The position numbers and the translations under genes are program-made. Positions 1 through 10,864 of a DNA stretch of 64,000 nt are shown one piece after another (position 1 is the stretch's first letter; the number at the start of each line of letters is the position of its first letter). The stretch lies in assembly GCF_000744605.1 (NCBI RefSeq), contig NZ_JQMG01000001.1:682001-746000 (forward strand). The letters run 5' to 3'. Origin of the DNA: Methylotenera sp. L2L1. GTDB taxonomy: Bacteria; Pseudomonadota; Gammaproteobacteria; Burkholderiales; Methylophilaceae. Below the pieces are notes generated by a model, which was not told the origin of the DNA, did not search any database, and saw only the letters and a program-made list of their open reading frames with translations.

Positions 1-438
1 ACCAAGATGTAACAGCAACGTTGCATCGCCGCCGTCATCCAGAATCATGTTGCTGTAACCGCCGTCAGTCCACTCAAAAATACGATGCGTGTAATCCCAA
101 TACTCAGTCAGCGTTTCACCTTTAATTGCAAACACTGGTGTGCCACCTGCAGCAATCGCTGCTGCGGCGTGATCTTGAGTAGAGTAAATATTACAAGATG
201 CCCAACGTACATCCGCACCTAGGTCTTTTAAGGTTTCAATCAGCACCGCTGTTTGAATCGTCATGTGTAAGCTACCCGTAATACGAGCACCTTTAAGTGG
301 TTGTGCTTTAGCAAACTCTTCACGAATCGCCATCAAACCTGGCATTTCTGTTTCAGCAATCGCAATTTCTTTGCGACCAAAAGTCGCTAAATTAATATCG
401 GCAATTACGTAATCTTTAAATTCAGTCACAGTATTCAT
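1..438 (-). CDS. ahcY: Adenosylhomocysteinase (partial, N-terminal part)
   Basis: Hydrolyses S-adenosylhomocysteine (SAH) to adenosine and homocysteine, completing the methyl cycle that MetK (3233-2070) opens. The 146 codons visible start at the ATG at 438 and run off the window edge. They contain [16 protein letters not shown], the conserved N-terminal helix, and the [16 protein letters not shown] block that lines the substrate site. An AAGGA-type ribosome site lies just upstream of the ATG. The gene has a long leader with an SAH riboswitch (about 531-606) and a sigma70-like promoter (615-642), so it is probably induced by its own substrate. Family assignment is secure; only the remaining C-terminal part is unseen. 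Confidence 0.97.
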   Translation of the reverse strand, partial: MNTVTEFKDYVIADINLATFGRKEIAIAETEMPGLMAIREEFAKAQPLKGARITGSLHMTIQTAVLIETLKDLGADVRWASCNIYSTQDHAAAAIAAGGTPVFAIKGETLTEYWDYTHRIFEWTDGGYSNMILDDGGDATLLLHLG

Positions 439-495
439 ATGTTTTCCTTGAATGTGTGACCGGGGGGAAGGGGTGTTTATTGAAGATACATCTAT

Positions 496-522
496 CTCAC
501 CCATATCCCGTGCCCGGCACGG
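496..522 (-). promoter_or_regulatory. Hairpin and possible anti-aptamer strand downstream of the SAH riboswitch
   Basis: Immediately 3' of the aptamer the minus strand has a hairpin CCGTGC/GCACGG (522-508), followed by GGGTGAG (502-496). The latter is complementary to the CTCACC at the aptamer's 3' end (536-531). Pairing of the two would enclose the hairpin and compete with the aptamer's last helix. No U-run follows, so if this is the expression platform it is not a simple terminator. The pairing is seen; the regulatory role is inferred. Confidence 0.45.
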
Positions 523-530
523 TTAATATT

Positions 531-606
531 GGTGAGCGTCGTTTACTGCATTTTTCTGAGCCTGGGAGCCTGTATGATTAACACGCCTCGCAACGCCCCT
601 CAGAAG
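531..606 (-). promoter_or_regulatory. SAH riboswitch in the ahcY leader
   Basis: On the minus strand the leader has a P1 helix of TTCTGAG (605-599) with CTCAGAA (560-554). The 5' arm continues as GGGGCGTTGCG and the 3' end as AACGACGCTCACC (to 531). These match the conserved core of the SAH riboswitch (GAGGnGCGyUGCr ... AGGCUC ... AACGrCGCUCAC), a class known in front of ahcY in beta- and gammaproteobacteria. Known members are ON switches that raise ahcY expression when SAH accumulates. Recognised by eye, not by a covariance search. Confidence 0.9.
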
Positions 607-614
607 TAGGGTTT

Positions 615-642
615 ATTATACTTGATATTGCCTTTAGCACAA
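615..642 (-). promoter_or_regulatory. Sigma70-like promoter for ahcY
   Basis: On the minus strand TTGTGC (642-637) and a perfect TATAAT (620-615) are separated by 16 bases. Transcription would begin about 608, directly in front of the riboswitch P1 helix. The spacing and position relative to the aptamer support the call. Confidence 0.6.
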
Positions 643-690
643 ATACAGCATGCCAAGCTTTTGTTTTATATCTAAATTACTATCACCAAC

Positions 691-1893
691 TTACTCTGCC
701 CACAACTTATCGACATCATGCACACCCCAAAGCACAGGGTCTTCATGTCCAACAATTTCGTCGTTTACGCCGCCTCTAGATAAATCTAGAGTTTCGACCA
801 TGAGCCTTGTGTTAGATTTTGTGGAAAAAAACACTTTGACGATAGGTTTTAATAAAGACTTTGGACTTTGATCAACCACCACCGCCAAGCGCCCTGACTT
901 TAATTTGACCATAGACCCGATAGGATAAATACCGACGCTTTTAACGAATGCTTTAAACACAACGTCATCAAAATGTCCCGCCCACTGCGACATGCGCTGC
1001 AACGAGACACCGGGCTCCCAGCCATCTTTATAAGGCCGATTGGAGGTGACCGCGTCATAGACGTCACATACTGCACCCATTTTCGCAAACAAGCTAATCG
1101 CATCCCCTTGCAAGCGATGCGGATAGCCCATGCCATCCACTTTTTCATGGTGATGCAAACACACATCCAATGCCACAGAGTCGGTAATATGTGCCTGCAT
1201 TAATAACTCATGCCCACGTTCAGGATGCAACTTGACTAAAGCAAACTCATCCTCGGTCAGCGCACCTGGCTTATTCAGGACATCCATAGGAATGGCCGCT
1301 TTACCAATGTCGTGTAGCAGGCCAGCCAATCCAGCTTGCTTAACCTCCTGCTCCGACATGCCCAATTCTTTAGCCAGCGCCACCATCAGCGCACAGACGG
1401 CCACTGAATGCATATAGGTATAGTCATCTTTTGTCTTGAGCCTAGCTAGACTGATGAGTGCTCCTTGATTACGTGCTATCGAATCTGCAATATCATTGAC
1501 AAACTGCATCGCGGCTTCAGCTTTAATTGCTTTACCCATACGAGCATCATTAAACATGGAGGTAACGGCTTTTTTTGAAGCAGAAATGACTTGTTTGGCC
1601 TTACTGCGTTCTTCTGCTGAAGTAACTTGCTTAACTTTAGGTAGCTTATCATCCGCTGGCAACGCAACAACAGGATCCACATCCTGAACATCATCTTCAA
1701 TCTGAATGACATCCAAACCTTTAGAGGTGTCAATAACAACCTCTTTAACAACGCTAGTTTGCAACTTCTTCAAATCTGCGAAATCTTCTAACTTAAATGC
1801 CCTTTTCCAAAAAGGATGGTCTATCCACGGCCCTTTAAGCTCATGAATAAACATACCCAAACGCACTTGTTTTGTAGAAACGATTTTTAACAT
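691..1893 (-). CDS. HD-GYP domain c-di-GMP phosphodiesterase with DUF3391 N-terminus
   Basis: Predicted cytoplasmic hydrolase of cyclic di-GMP. Residues 1 to about 120 look like the DUF3391 domain that often precedes HD-GYP domains. The HD-GYP domain covers about 140-320: H162, the HD pair H194-D195 in LLHDIGKAAIP, the HHHE cluster at 247-250 and GYP at 256-258 are all present, so the metal centre looks intact. The C-terminal 70 residues form a small beta-rich tail. The gene sits between metK and ahcY on the same strand, but is separated from metK by a strong terminator (2005-2044), so it is probably transcribed on its own. No signal peptide or membrane segment is seen. Confidence 0.9.
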   Translation of the reverse strand: MLKIVSTKQVRLGMFIHELKGPWIDHPFWKRAFKLEDFADLKKLQTSVVKEVVIDTSKGLDVIQIEDDVQDVDPVVALPADDKLPKVKQVTSAEERSKAKQVISASKKAVTSMFNDARMGKAIKAEAAMQFVNDIADSIARNQGALISLARLKTKDDYTYMHSVAVCALMVALAKELGMSEQEVKQAGLAGLLHDIGKAAIPMDVLNKPGALTEDEFALVKLHPERGHELLMQAHITDSVALDVCLHHHEKVDGMGYPHRLQGDAISLFAKMGAVCDVYDAVTSNRPYKDGWEPGVSLQRMSQWAGHFDDVVFKAFVKSVGIYPIGSMVKLKSGRLAVVVDQSPKSLLKPIVKVFFSTKSNTRLMVETLDLSRGGVNDEIVGHEDPVLWGVHDVDKLWAE

Positions 1894-2004
1894 GCTTGAC
1901 TGCCGTATAGTAAAGCCACATCACTAGAGTAAATTAAGTACTTTAAGATAGCGGCCACTGATTAAGTTTTAAACAAAAGGTAAAGAGGCTGTCATCACCT
2001 AGAT

Positions 2005-2044
2005 AAAAGCCCCACCATGCTTGATGCATGACAGGGCTTTTTTC
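2005..2044 (-). terminator. Bidirectional terminator after metK
   Basis: The stem AAAAGCCCCACCATGC / GCATGACAGGGCTTTT has a short loop and a run of Ts on both strands. It lies 26 bases after the metK stop and would insulate the HD-GYP gene. Confidence 0.85.
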
Positions 2045-2069
2045 AGTGATTCAAAAAACCAACAGCCAG

Positions 2070-3233
2070 TTAAAATCCAGCAGCAGCTCGCAATGCAGCG
2101 GCTTTGTCTGTCGCTTCCCACGTAAACTCAGGCTCATCACGGCCAAAATGGCCATAAGCGGCTGTCTTCGTGTAGATCGGACGCAACAAATCAAGCATCT
2201 TCACAATGCCTTTGGGACGCAAGTCAAAATGGTCCAGCACCAACTGAGTCAACACTTCGTTGGATACCTTACCAGTACCATAAGTCTCCACCATAACACT
2301 GGTTGGCTTCGCCACACCAATGGCATAACTTACTTGCACTAGACAACGTGACGCCAAACCGGCAGCAACGATGTTCTTAGCAACATAGCGACCTGCATAG
2401 GCAGCGCTACGGTCTACTTTAGAAGGGTCTTTACCTGAGAATGCACCGCCGCCGTGAGGGGCAGCACCACCATAGGTGTCTACAATGATTTTACGACCGG
2501 TTAAACCGCAATCGCCTTGCGGGCCACCCACAACAAAGCGACCTGTTGGGTTGACTAAGAACTTAATCTCGCCTTTGATGAGCTCTTGAGGCAGCATAGG
2601 CTTAATGATGTCTTCAATCACCGCTTCACGGATAGACTCCAGTGACATTTCTGGCGCATGCTGAGTCGATACTAATACCGTGTCGATTTTGTATGGCTTA
2701 CCATCTACATATTGCACAGTTACTTGTGATTTAGCATCAGGACGCAACCATGGCAAACGACCATCTTTACGCAATTGTGCTTGGCGCTCCATAATGCGAT
2801 GTGACAACCAGATTGGTAGTGGCATCAATTGCGGCGTTTCATCAACCGCATAGCCAAACATCAAACCTTGGTCACCAGCACCTTGATCTAGACTGTCGTC
2901 GTAGGCTTTATTCACGCCTTGAGCAATATCTGGGCTTTGCTTGTCATACGCGACTAATACTGCACAACCTTTGTAATCAATGCCGTACTCTGTGTTGTCG
3001 TAGCCAATACGTTTAATCGTATCGCGTGCTACTTGAATGTAATCAACATTCGCATTGGTGGTGATTTCACCGGCTAACACTACTAGGCCAGTATTGCATA
3101 AAGTTTCTGCTGCAATACGGGAGTGGTTGTCTTGGGCTAAAATAGCATCGACTATCGCATCGGAAATCTGGTCTGCTACTTTGTCAGGATGGCCTTCAGA
3201 TACTGATTCTGAAGTAAAAAGATATTCGTTCAT
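2070..3233 (-). CDS. metK: S-adenosylmethionine synthetase
   Basis: Makes S-adenosylmethionine from methionine and ATP. At 387 residues it has the normal length. Typical motifs are visible: the N-terminal [20 protein letters not shown] with the ATP-binding His and metal-binding Asp, [12 protein letters not shown] in the middle domain, and [20 protein letters not shown] (the P-loop-like GGGAFSGKD) in the C-terminal half. With ahcY in the same window it covers two steps of the methyl cycle. In this window it also supplies the cofactor for the restriction-modification pair and the RsmB-type enzyme. Confidence 0.98.
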   Translation of the reverse strand: MNEYLFTSESVSEGHPDKVADQISDAIVDAILAQDNHSRIAAETLCNTGLVVLAGEITTNANVDYIQVARDTIKRIGYDNTEYGIDYKGCAVLVAYDKQSPDIAQGVNKAYDDSLDQGAGDQGLMFGYAVDETPQLMPLPIWLSHRIMERQAQLRKDGRLPWLRPDAKSQVTVQYVDGKPYKIDTVLVSTQHAPEMSLESIREAVIEDIIKPMLPQELIKGEIKFLVNPTGRFVVGGPQGDCGLTGRKIIVDTYGGAAPHGGGAFSGKDPSKVDRSAAYAGRYVAKNIVAAGLASRCLVQVSYAIGVAKPTSVMVETYGTGKVSNEVLTQLVLDHFDLRPKGIVKMLDLLRPIYTKTAAYGHFGRDEPEFTWEATDKAAALRAAAGF

Positions 3234-3571
3234 TCATCTGCCTTGGAAAGAAAAAGGTTTATAAGATACTTACTAAAGGCTGAAGCAAGTATTAAGGGAG
3301 GTGAATTGTACCTGAATTAGTATTCGCATGAAAAAAAATTACTTATTATCAATACATTACCAATGTGTTGGTGACGCCTATAAAAACAATTGCTTCATTA
3401 AACTTGATGCTCCTAACTTAACTCACATGCTGAATTACAGCCAAAGCAACTCAAAATACCTAGAAATCTGATCAATTAAATTAATACAAAATCAAACCTC
3501 AATGCTGACTAGACTTAATAAAAACTGCTAATTTTTCACCTCTAGATATACATTCTTATTACAATAAACAC
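3234..3571. other. Intergenic region between metK and dapF (divergent promoters expected)
   Basis: Holds the start regions of two divergent genes. On the minus strand a TACAAT hexamer with a weak TTCATG 16 bases upstream (around 3310-3340) could drive metK. On the plus strand the stretch before dapF is AT-rich, without a clear promoter or a convincing ribosome site. No riboswitch was recognised in front of metK. Confidence 0.4.
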
Positions 3572-4411
3572 ATGGCTAACATAATTAAATTTACAAAAAT
3601 GCAAGGCGCTGGCAATGACTTCATGGTCATCGATGGCGTCACACAATCGGTTGCGCTTGCTACCGATATGATTAAAAAACTAGCACACCGCCAATTTGGT
3701 ATTGGGTTTGATCAGCTTTTGCTGGTTGAGTCTTCAATGATTGCGGATTTTAAATACCGTATTTTTAACGCAGATGGCAGCGAAGTTTCACAATGTGGAA
3801 ACGGTGCTCGCTGCTTTGTGCGATTTGTGGTTGATCAAGGCCTGACCAATCAACATGAAATAAGCGTTGAAACCGCCAGTGGCATTATCACCCCTAAACT
3901 AGAAGAACATGGCCTAGTCACTGTGAACATGGGTGCGCCAAGATTTAACCCGAATACAATCCCTTTTGTTGCAGAGTCTGTGGCAAATAGCTATACACTT
4001 GAAGTGAACAATCAGGCACTAGACATTTCTGCAGTATCCATGGGCAATCCACACGCGGTATTGGTTGTTGATGATGTAGAAACGGCACCTGTATTACCTT
4101 TAGGAAGCACGATTGAGCACCACCCGCGCTTCCCTGAACGTGTCAATGTGGGTTTTATGCAAATCATTGATGAGCATCATATTAAATTAAGAGTGTTTGA
4201 GCGCGGCTCTGGTGAAACCCTCGCATGTGGCACGGGCGCTTGTGCCGCTGCTGTAGCGGGTATGCAACTGGGCCACTTAACCTCTCCCGTTAGCGTATCT
4301 GCCCGTGGCGGTGAGCTGAGCATTGCGTGGCAAGGTGCAGATGCACCAGTGATGATGACCGGCCCTGCCGTCACTGTATTTACAGGCGAAATAGATTTAG
4401 ACGCTATCTAA
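3572..4411 (+). CDS. dapF: Diaminopimelate epimerase
   Basis: Interconverts LL- and meso-diaminopimelate for lysine and peptidoglycan synthesis without a cofactor. The 279-residue length is normal. Both catalytic cysteines are present: C75 in [10 protein letters not shown] and C219 in [11 protein letters not shown]. The start [17 protein letters not shown] matches the family N-terminus. It leads a run with the DUF484 gene (27 bases downstream) and xerC, an arrangement widespread in Proteobacteria. Confidence 0.97.
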   Translation: MANIIKFTKMQGAGNDFMVIDGVTQSVALATDMIKKLAHRQFGIGFDQLLLVESSMIADFKYRIFNADGSEVSQCGNGARCFVRFVVDQGLTNQHEISVETASGIITPKLEEHGLVTVNMGAPRFNPNTIPFVAESVANSYTLEVNNQALDISAVSMGNPHAVLVVDDVETAPVLPLGSTIEHHPRFPERVNVGFMQIIDEHHIKLRVFERGSGETLACGTGACAAAVAGMQLGHLTSPVSVSARGGELSIAWQGADAPVMMTGPAVTVFTGEIDLDAI

Positions 4412-4438
4412 TTAATACTACTTAAAGAAAGTCCGACA

Positions 4439-5131
4439 ATGACAAGCAATCTACATGAGACAACTTCTGCGGAACAAGTGAAAGATTACCTGCGCAATCA
4501 TCCAAACTTTTTTGAAAAGAATGCCACATTACTCACTGAGATTACATTGCCAAACCCTCACGGTAATGGTGTCATCTCGCTGACAGAACGCCAGCAATTA
4601 GCGCAGCGCGATAAAATTCGTGTGATTGAAGCGATGATGGCACAGATGATTGTGCATGCCGAAGAGAATGATGCTACTAGTGCAAAAGTGCATCAGTTTA
4701 GTGTCAAGTTACTGAATCAACAAAGCTACACTGCATCGCAACATCTCATTGCAGAAACCTTAAAACTTGATTTCGCCGTGACCGAATCACTAATCCGCAT
4801 CTGGGTTAAGCCAAGTAACAGTGCGATTGTACAGGACCCGACATTTACTCATGTTAGCGAAGCATTTAACGAATGGGTAATGTCTTTAACCCAACCTTAC
4901 TGCGGCACTAAACCTGAAATACTTGGTGACTTGCTTGATAGCAAATTGCAATCATTTGCCATTATCCCATTAGGCAAAAAAGCAGCCGACCAGCGCCCGT
5001 TTGGTGTACTTATCCTAGGTGCAGAAGACAAAGATCGCTTCAAGGCTGGCATGGGAACGCTTTACCTAGAACACATTGGTGAGCTTGTCGCAGCCACGCT
5101 GCTTAATCACTTATTTGCCTTAAACTTATAA
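4439..5131 (+). CDS. DUF484 family protein
   Basis: A 230-residue cytoplasmic protein of the DUF484 family, a GAF-like fold of unknown function. The N-terminal VKDYLRNHPNFFEKNATLLTEI and LTERQQLAQRDKIRVIE are typical of the family. The remaining part looks like a small GAF domain ending in a helical LVAATLLNHLF. It lies between dapF and xerC, as in many gammaproteobacteria and betaproteobacteria (the E. coli locus is dapF-yigA-xerC). Co-transcription is likely. The biochemical role is not known. Confidence 0.88.
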   Translation: MTSNLHETTSAEQVKDYLRNHPNFFEKNATLLTEITLPNPHGNGVISLTERQQLAQRDKIRVIEAMMAQMIVHAEENDATSAKVHQFSVKLLNQQSYTASQHLIAETLKLDFAVTESLIRIWVKPSNSAIVQDPTFTHVSEAFNEWVMSLTQPYCGTKPEILGDLLDSKLQSFAIIPLGKKAADQRPFGVLILGAEDKDRFKAGMGTLYLEHIGELVAATLLNHLFALNL

Positions 5132-5150
5132 GCGTTAACTGCATTCAACC

Positions 5151-6032
5151 GTGCTTCACTTAGATCAATATATTCAGCACCTCACTTTTGAACGCGGCCT
5201 CAGCCAGCTCACCTGTAAAAATTACACACGTGACATTCTTCTTTTAGAATCTCTCGCTGAGGGTACCAGTCTAAACGAACTTAATCATGCACAAGTCAGG
5301 CGCTTTATTGCCAAAATGCATGCACGAGACTTAAGTAGTAAAAGCATTGCGCGTGCGCTCTCTGCGTGGAGAGGGTTTTATGATTATTTAATCCATCACC
5401 ATGGATTTACACAAAACCCAGTTGTTGGGTTACGTGCGCCCAAAGCCGCTAAAACTTTACCGCAAGCACTATCTGTGGACCAAGCTGTTAAATTTGTTGA
5501 TATTAAAGGCGACAGTGTTTTAGATATTCGAGATCACGCCATTCTGGAATTGTTTTACTCGTCAGGATTACGCCTTGCCGAACTGGTTAATCTAAACATC
5601 AATAGCTTAGACTTTAGCGAGGGGACGATAGAGGTCACCGGCAAAGGTAATAAAACACGCATCATTCCGTTAGGGAGCCATGCCGCAGCATCCATGCAAA
5701 AGTGGCTACAATCACGTGCACTGATCACGATAGATGAAAAAGATGCACAAGCAGTATTTATCACCCAACAAGGCCGCCGAATAACACCCCGCGCCGTACA
5801 ATACAGAGTCAAATCATGGGCGATTAAACAAGGCGTGAACTCTAATATGCACCCGCATCTACTCCGCCATAGCTTCGCCAGTCATGTATTACAATCAAGC
5901 CAAGATTTGCGCGCAGTGCAGGAAATGTTAGGTCACGCCAACATTAGCACTACTCAGGTATACACGCATTTAGACTTTCAGCACCTCGCTAAAATCTACG
6001 ACAACGCCCACCCTAGAGCCAAGAAAAAATAG
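5151..6032 (+). CDS. xerC: Site-specific tyrosine recombinase XerC
   Basis: Acts with XerD at dif to resolve chromosome dimers. The 293-residue protein has an N-terminal SAM-like core-binding domain (about 5-85) and a catalytic domain with the whole set: R141, K165, H236, R239, H262 and nucleophile Y271 (in TTQVYTHLDF). The start is GTG at 5151, 19 bases after the DUF484 stop; there is no strong ribosome site, so translational coupling is plausible. Its place after dapF and DUF484 marks it as the housekeeping XerC and not an element integrase. Confidence 0.95.
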   Translation: MLHLDQYIQHLTFERGLSQLTCKNYTRDILLLESLAEGTSLNELNHAQVRRFIAKMHARDLSSKSIARALSAWRGFYDYLIHHHGFTQNPVVGLRAPKAAKTLPQALSVDQAVKFVDIKGDSVLDIRDHAILELFYSSGLRLAELVNLNINSLDFSEGTIEVTGKGNKTRIIPLGSHAAASMQKWLQSRALITIDEKDAQAVFITQQGRRITPRAVQYRVKSWAIKQGVNSNMHPHLLRHSFASHVLQSSQDLRAVQEMLGHANISTTQVYTHLDFQHLAKIYDNAHPRAKKK

Positions 6033-6117
6033 TCAATTTCGACAATACCCTACTAATTTACAGTGTTATTATGGCAAAATAACGGTTTAGACTATAACTT
6101 AAGAACAAGGGACGATC

Positions 6118-6699
6118 ATGGAACATCAACTACCAGCTTTACCATATGCAAAAGATGCGCTAGTACCACATATCTCAGTGGAAACTATCGAATATCACTA
6201 CGGCAAACATCACCAAACTTACGTGACAAACTTGAACAACCTAATCAAAGGTACCGAGTTTGAAAACTTAAGCCTTGAAGAAATCATCAAAAAATCTTCA
6301 GGCGGCATTTACAACAACTCAGCGCAAATCTGGAACCATACATTCTTCTGGAATGGCATGAAACCAAATGGCGGCGGCGCTCCTGCTGGTGCATTGGCTG
6401 ATGCAATCAATGCAAAATGGGGTTCATTCGACGAATTCAAAAAAGCATTCCAAGCTTCTGCAGTTGGCAACTTCGGCTCTGGCTGGACATGGTTAGTTAA
6501 AAAAGCAGACGGCTCTGTAGATATCGTGAACATGGGCGCTGCAGGCACTCCATTGACGACAGGCGACACAGCATTGCTAACGATTGACGTATGGGAACAC
6601 GCATACTACATCGACTACCGTAACGCACGCGCTAAATTCGTAGAAGTATTCCTAGCTTCTTTAGCTAACTGGGATTTCGCATCAGCAAACTTTGCTTAA
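6118..6699 (+). CDS. sodB: Superoxide dismutase, Fe type
   Basis: Dismutates superoxide in the cytoplasm. The 193-residue protein has all four metal ligands at the expected places: H27, H74 (NHTFFWNGM), D157 and H161 ([11 protein letters not shown]). The [10 protein letters not shown] and FGSGWTWLV segments favour the iron-type subfamily. No signal peptide is seen. A terminator follows at 6783-6816. Metal preference cannot be proved from sequence. Confidence 0.95.
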   Translation: MEHQLPALPYAKDALVPHISVETIEYHYGKHHQTYVTNLNNLIKGTEFENLSLEEIIKKSSGGIYNNSAQIWNHTFFWNGMKPNGGGAPAGALADAINAKWGSFDEFKKAFQASAVGNFGSGWTWLVKKADGSVDIVNMGAAGTPLTTGDTALLTIDVWEHAYYIDYRNARAKFVEVFLASLANWDFASANFA

Positions 6700-6782
6700 T
6701 GCAATTTTCCAGCGGATTACATAGCTAATATTTAGCTTGTTAAATGACTAGTTAAATTTAAGTCCAATCAACTATATAATCT

Positions 6783-6816
6783 AAAAAAGCCTTAGTGGAA
6801 ACACTAAGGCTTTTTT
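6783..6816 (+). terminator. Terminator after sodB
   Basis: The stem AAAAAAGCCTTAGTG / CACTAAGGCTTTTTT has a 4-base loop and ends in a T run, 85 bases after sodB. Confidence 0.9.
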
Positions 6817-6881
6817 ATTGACTACGCCTTGATTCCCCAGTTGCACTTTAGCAGACCCAATTAATATGGTGGAATACTGTT

Positions 6882-7391
6882 ATGTCAAACAGAATTCCAC
6901 CCTCCCTTAATTGGTTAATTGATAAACGTGCGCGCATTTCTGGAGAAGTTGAAAAAACTAGGCGATCCCTAAAACAAGCTCAATCATTAATTGATGAACT
7001 TAAAGATCTAGAAATCAAATTGAACGCAATTGATACCACGCTACAATTGCATGATATACAGATTGATATTGGTCTGATCAAGCCAATATCATCAAATTAT
7101 TACCGCCTAAAAATTCCACATGGTGAACTCACAAAATCCATACTAACTTGTATCAGACTTTACGGAAAAACATCGCCTGTATCAAAATCAACTATTGTTG
7201 ATTTCGTAATAGCTAGGCACTTTCATTATGATGCCGAACAAATTTCCAATGCACAAATTAGAGGCAGTATTGGCAATAGATTAAAAAATTTATGTCGAGA
7301 TGGCGTTATTGAAAGGCATCACTCACCAGATTCAACCAAAGAAGGTCTTTGGGCCATAAATCCAAAATTTAACTTCAACGCAGACATATAA
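6882..7391 (+). CDS. Hypothetical protein, coiled coil plus winged-helix-like C-terminus
   Basis: Not recognised. The 169-residue protein has a charged helical N-terminal half (about 15-60) rich in E, K, L and Q with heptad-like spacing. A second half (about 85-165) looks like a small winged-helix domain: SKSTIVDFVIARHF, IRGSIGNRLKNLCRDGVIERHH and EGLWAINPKF resemble the helix-helix-wing pattern of replication- or regulation-type DNA-binding proteins. It stands alone between sodB and a secreted repeat protein and has AT-rich codon use. A DNA-binding role is only an inference. Confidence 0.55.
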   Translation: MSNRIPPSLNWLIDKRARISGEVEKTRRSLKQAQSLIDELKDLEIKLNAIDTTLQLHDIQIDIGLIKPISSNYYRLKIPHGELTKSILTCIRLYGKTSPVSKSTIVDFVIARHFHYDAEQISNAQIRGSIGNRLKNLCRDGVIERHHSPDSTKEGLWAINPKFNFNADI

Positions 7392-7845
7392 AAAGTCACC
7401 AGCTCACCTGACAAGCACTCCAAAAATATGCTATCTGTCAGATCATGTGTGGGCTAGCTCAAAAGCAGCATTCTCGTTTTTATATAAATCAAGGATTTAT
7501 GTACGGCCCTAACAGTGAGTATTCTTGCTAACAGGTGCCACCAAATATTGCAGGATATGCACCACAGATTACAACGCGAATGCGCCATCTAAAATTATTT
7601 TACATAAGCCACTATTTTTATTTGTTAACGACTGCAAAATCCGCAAAGCGGACATAGCAATGCAACATAACTAAATGCTTGTCACTAAATCAAAAAAACT
7701 CCTAATGTTATTTTTACTTTTCAAAGTTCTATTCAGTTTATCTATCTGATCATTCAGACTAGCAATTTCACACAGTTAAGCCACGCCTGTTTAATAGCAT
7801 CCATAGCAGAGAGCTATTTTTTAACAAACAAACAGGAGCTTTAAA
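7392..7845. other. Intergenic region upstream of the secreted repeat protein
   Basis: About 450 bases with no gene in view. It contains a short perfect hairpin TCCGC-AAA-GCGGA at 7640-7652 and an operator-like inverted repeat TCTGA-N4-TCAGA at 7745-7758, roughly 90 bases before the next start codon. The remainder is AT-rich. A long regulated leader for the downstream gene is possible but not shown. Confidence 0.4.
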
Positions 7846-8202
7846 ATGAAATCAATTATCGCAGCAGCAGTATTAGCAGGTTTATCAACATCAGCATTTG
7901 CAGGTCCAGTTACTGCTGACAGCAACTTAGCAATTGGCGCAAATACCATCTTAGCTAAATTCGAGCGTGTAACAGAAGTTAAATCTAATGAGCCATTAAG
8001 TGTAGATAAATCACTTGCGATTGGTGCAAATACAATTTTAGCCAAATTTGAACGTGTAACAGAAGTTGACTTAAATCGTTCTTCTAATCCAAATGTAGCT
8101 AAAAACAGCTTTATCGACAGCATTGCAAGTCAAAATGTATATGCAGGTAAACAAACAAAAAACCTTCAATCAAGTTTACAAAAAACACCTACTGCTTACT
8201 AG
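7846..8202 (+). CDS. Small secreted protein with two copies of an 18-residue motif
   Basis: Not recognised as a known family. The start has a strong ribosome site (AGGAG). Residues 1-19 (MKSIIAAAVLAGLSTSAFA) are a clear Sec signal peptide with an AFA-G cleavage site, so the mature protein of about 99 residues should be periplasmic or secreted. LAIGANTILAKFERVTEV occurs twice, identically, at residues 28-45 and 57-74, with a 29-residue period. The tail is polar and ends in TPTAY. The two copies differ at 9 of 54 nucleotides, all silent, which indicates selection on the motif. It lies 240 bases before katG, separated by a terminator. Confidence 0.75.
   Translation: MKSIIAAAVLAGLSTSAFAGPVTADSNLAIGANTILAKFERVTEVKSNEPLSVDKSLAIGANTILAKFERVTEVDLNRSSNPNVAKNSFIDSIASQNVYAGKQTKNLQSSLQKTPTAY
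7927..8067 (+). repeat. Internal tandem repeat of 29 codons
   Basis: Copies at 7927-7980 and 8014-8067 encode the same 18 residues; 11 less conserved codons separate them. Nine synonymous and no amino-acid-changing differences are seen between the copies. Confidence 0.85.
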
Positions 8203-8226
8203 GCATTAAGCAATTTAATGATATTT

Positions 8227-8290
8227 GAGTGGTGTTTTTAGCATGTATTTATACATGATTTCAAGTAGCTATAACTAGATGACACCACTC
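8227..8290. repeat. Nested inverted repeats downstream of the secreted repeat protein
   Basis: GAGTGGTGT (8227-8235) and ACACCACTC (8282-8290) are perfect complements. They enclose a second palindrome, CATGTAT-TT-ATACATG (8242-8257). The RNA would fold as a branched structure. There is no T run, so it may stabilise the mRNA or mark a regulatory site. Confidence 0.5.
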
Positions 8291-8321
8291 ATGTCGATAT
8301 AAATAAATGCATACAAAATAT

Positions 8322-8358
8322 GGCCACAGGTTGCTAATCCCAATTTGTGGTCTTTTTT
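8322..8358 (+). terminator. Terminator between the secreted repeat protein and katG
   Basis: GGCCACA (8322-8328) pairs with TGTGGTC (8346-8352) and is followed by six Ts. Confidence 0.75.
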
Positions 8359-8402
8359 AGTTCAGAGTTAGTCATGAATTTAGAGATCTAACCAGCGTTT
8401 AA

Positions 8403-10655
<2,253 letters not shown>

Positions 10656-10687
10656 TTACCTTTTAGTAAGCCCTCTTTAGTTTGGGA

Positions 10688-10717
10688 AGGCGGCGTAATT
10701 CATATGCCGCCTTTTTC
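10688..10717 (+). terminator. Terminator after katG
   Basis: AAGGCGGC and GCCGCCTT form a stem with an 11-base loop, followed by a T-rich tract, 33 bases after the katG stop. Confidence 0.88.
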
Positions 10718-10864
10718 TTTGTTATATTGAATTGACTTATCAAAAAATGCTTTATTGATTATATGAATAAAGCTATAGATGATACAAATAGCACTATATT
10801 CATGAGTTACCATCATAACTTACATAGATAAGCTTAACTGTTATAGAAATATTGGATTTAAAAA

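Noticed and set aside
5151-6032. Integrase of a mobile element
   Set aside because: Synteny with dapF and DUF484 marks it as housekeeping XerC.
10773-10797. OxyR box upstream of oxyR
   Set aside because: Only scattered ATAG/CTAT half-sites with wrong spacing; not enough to call.
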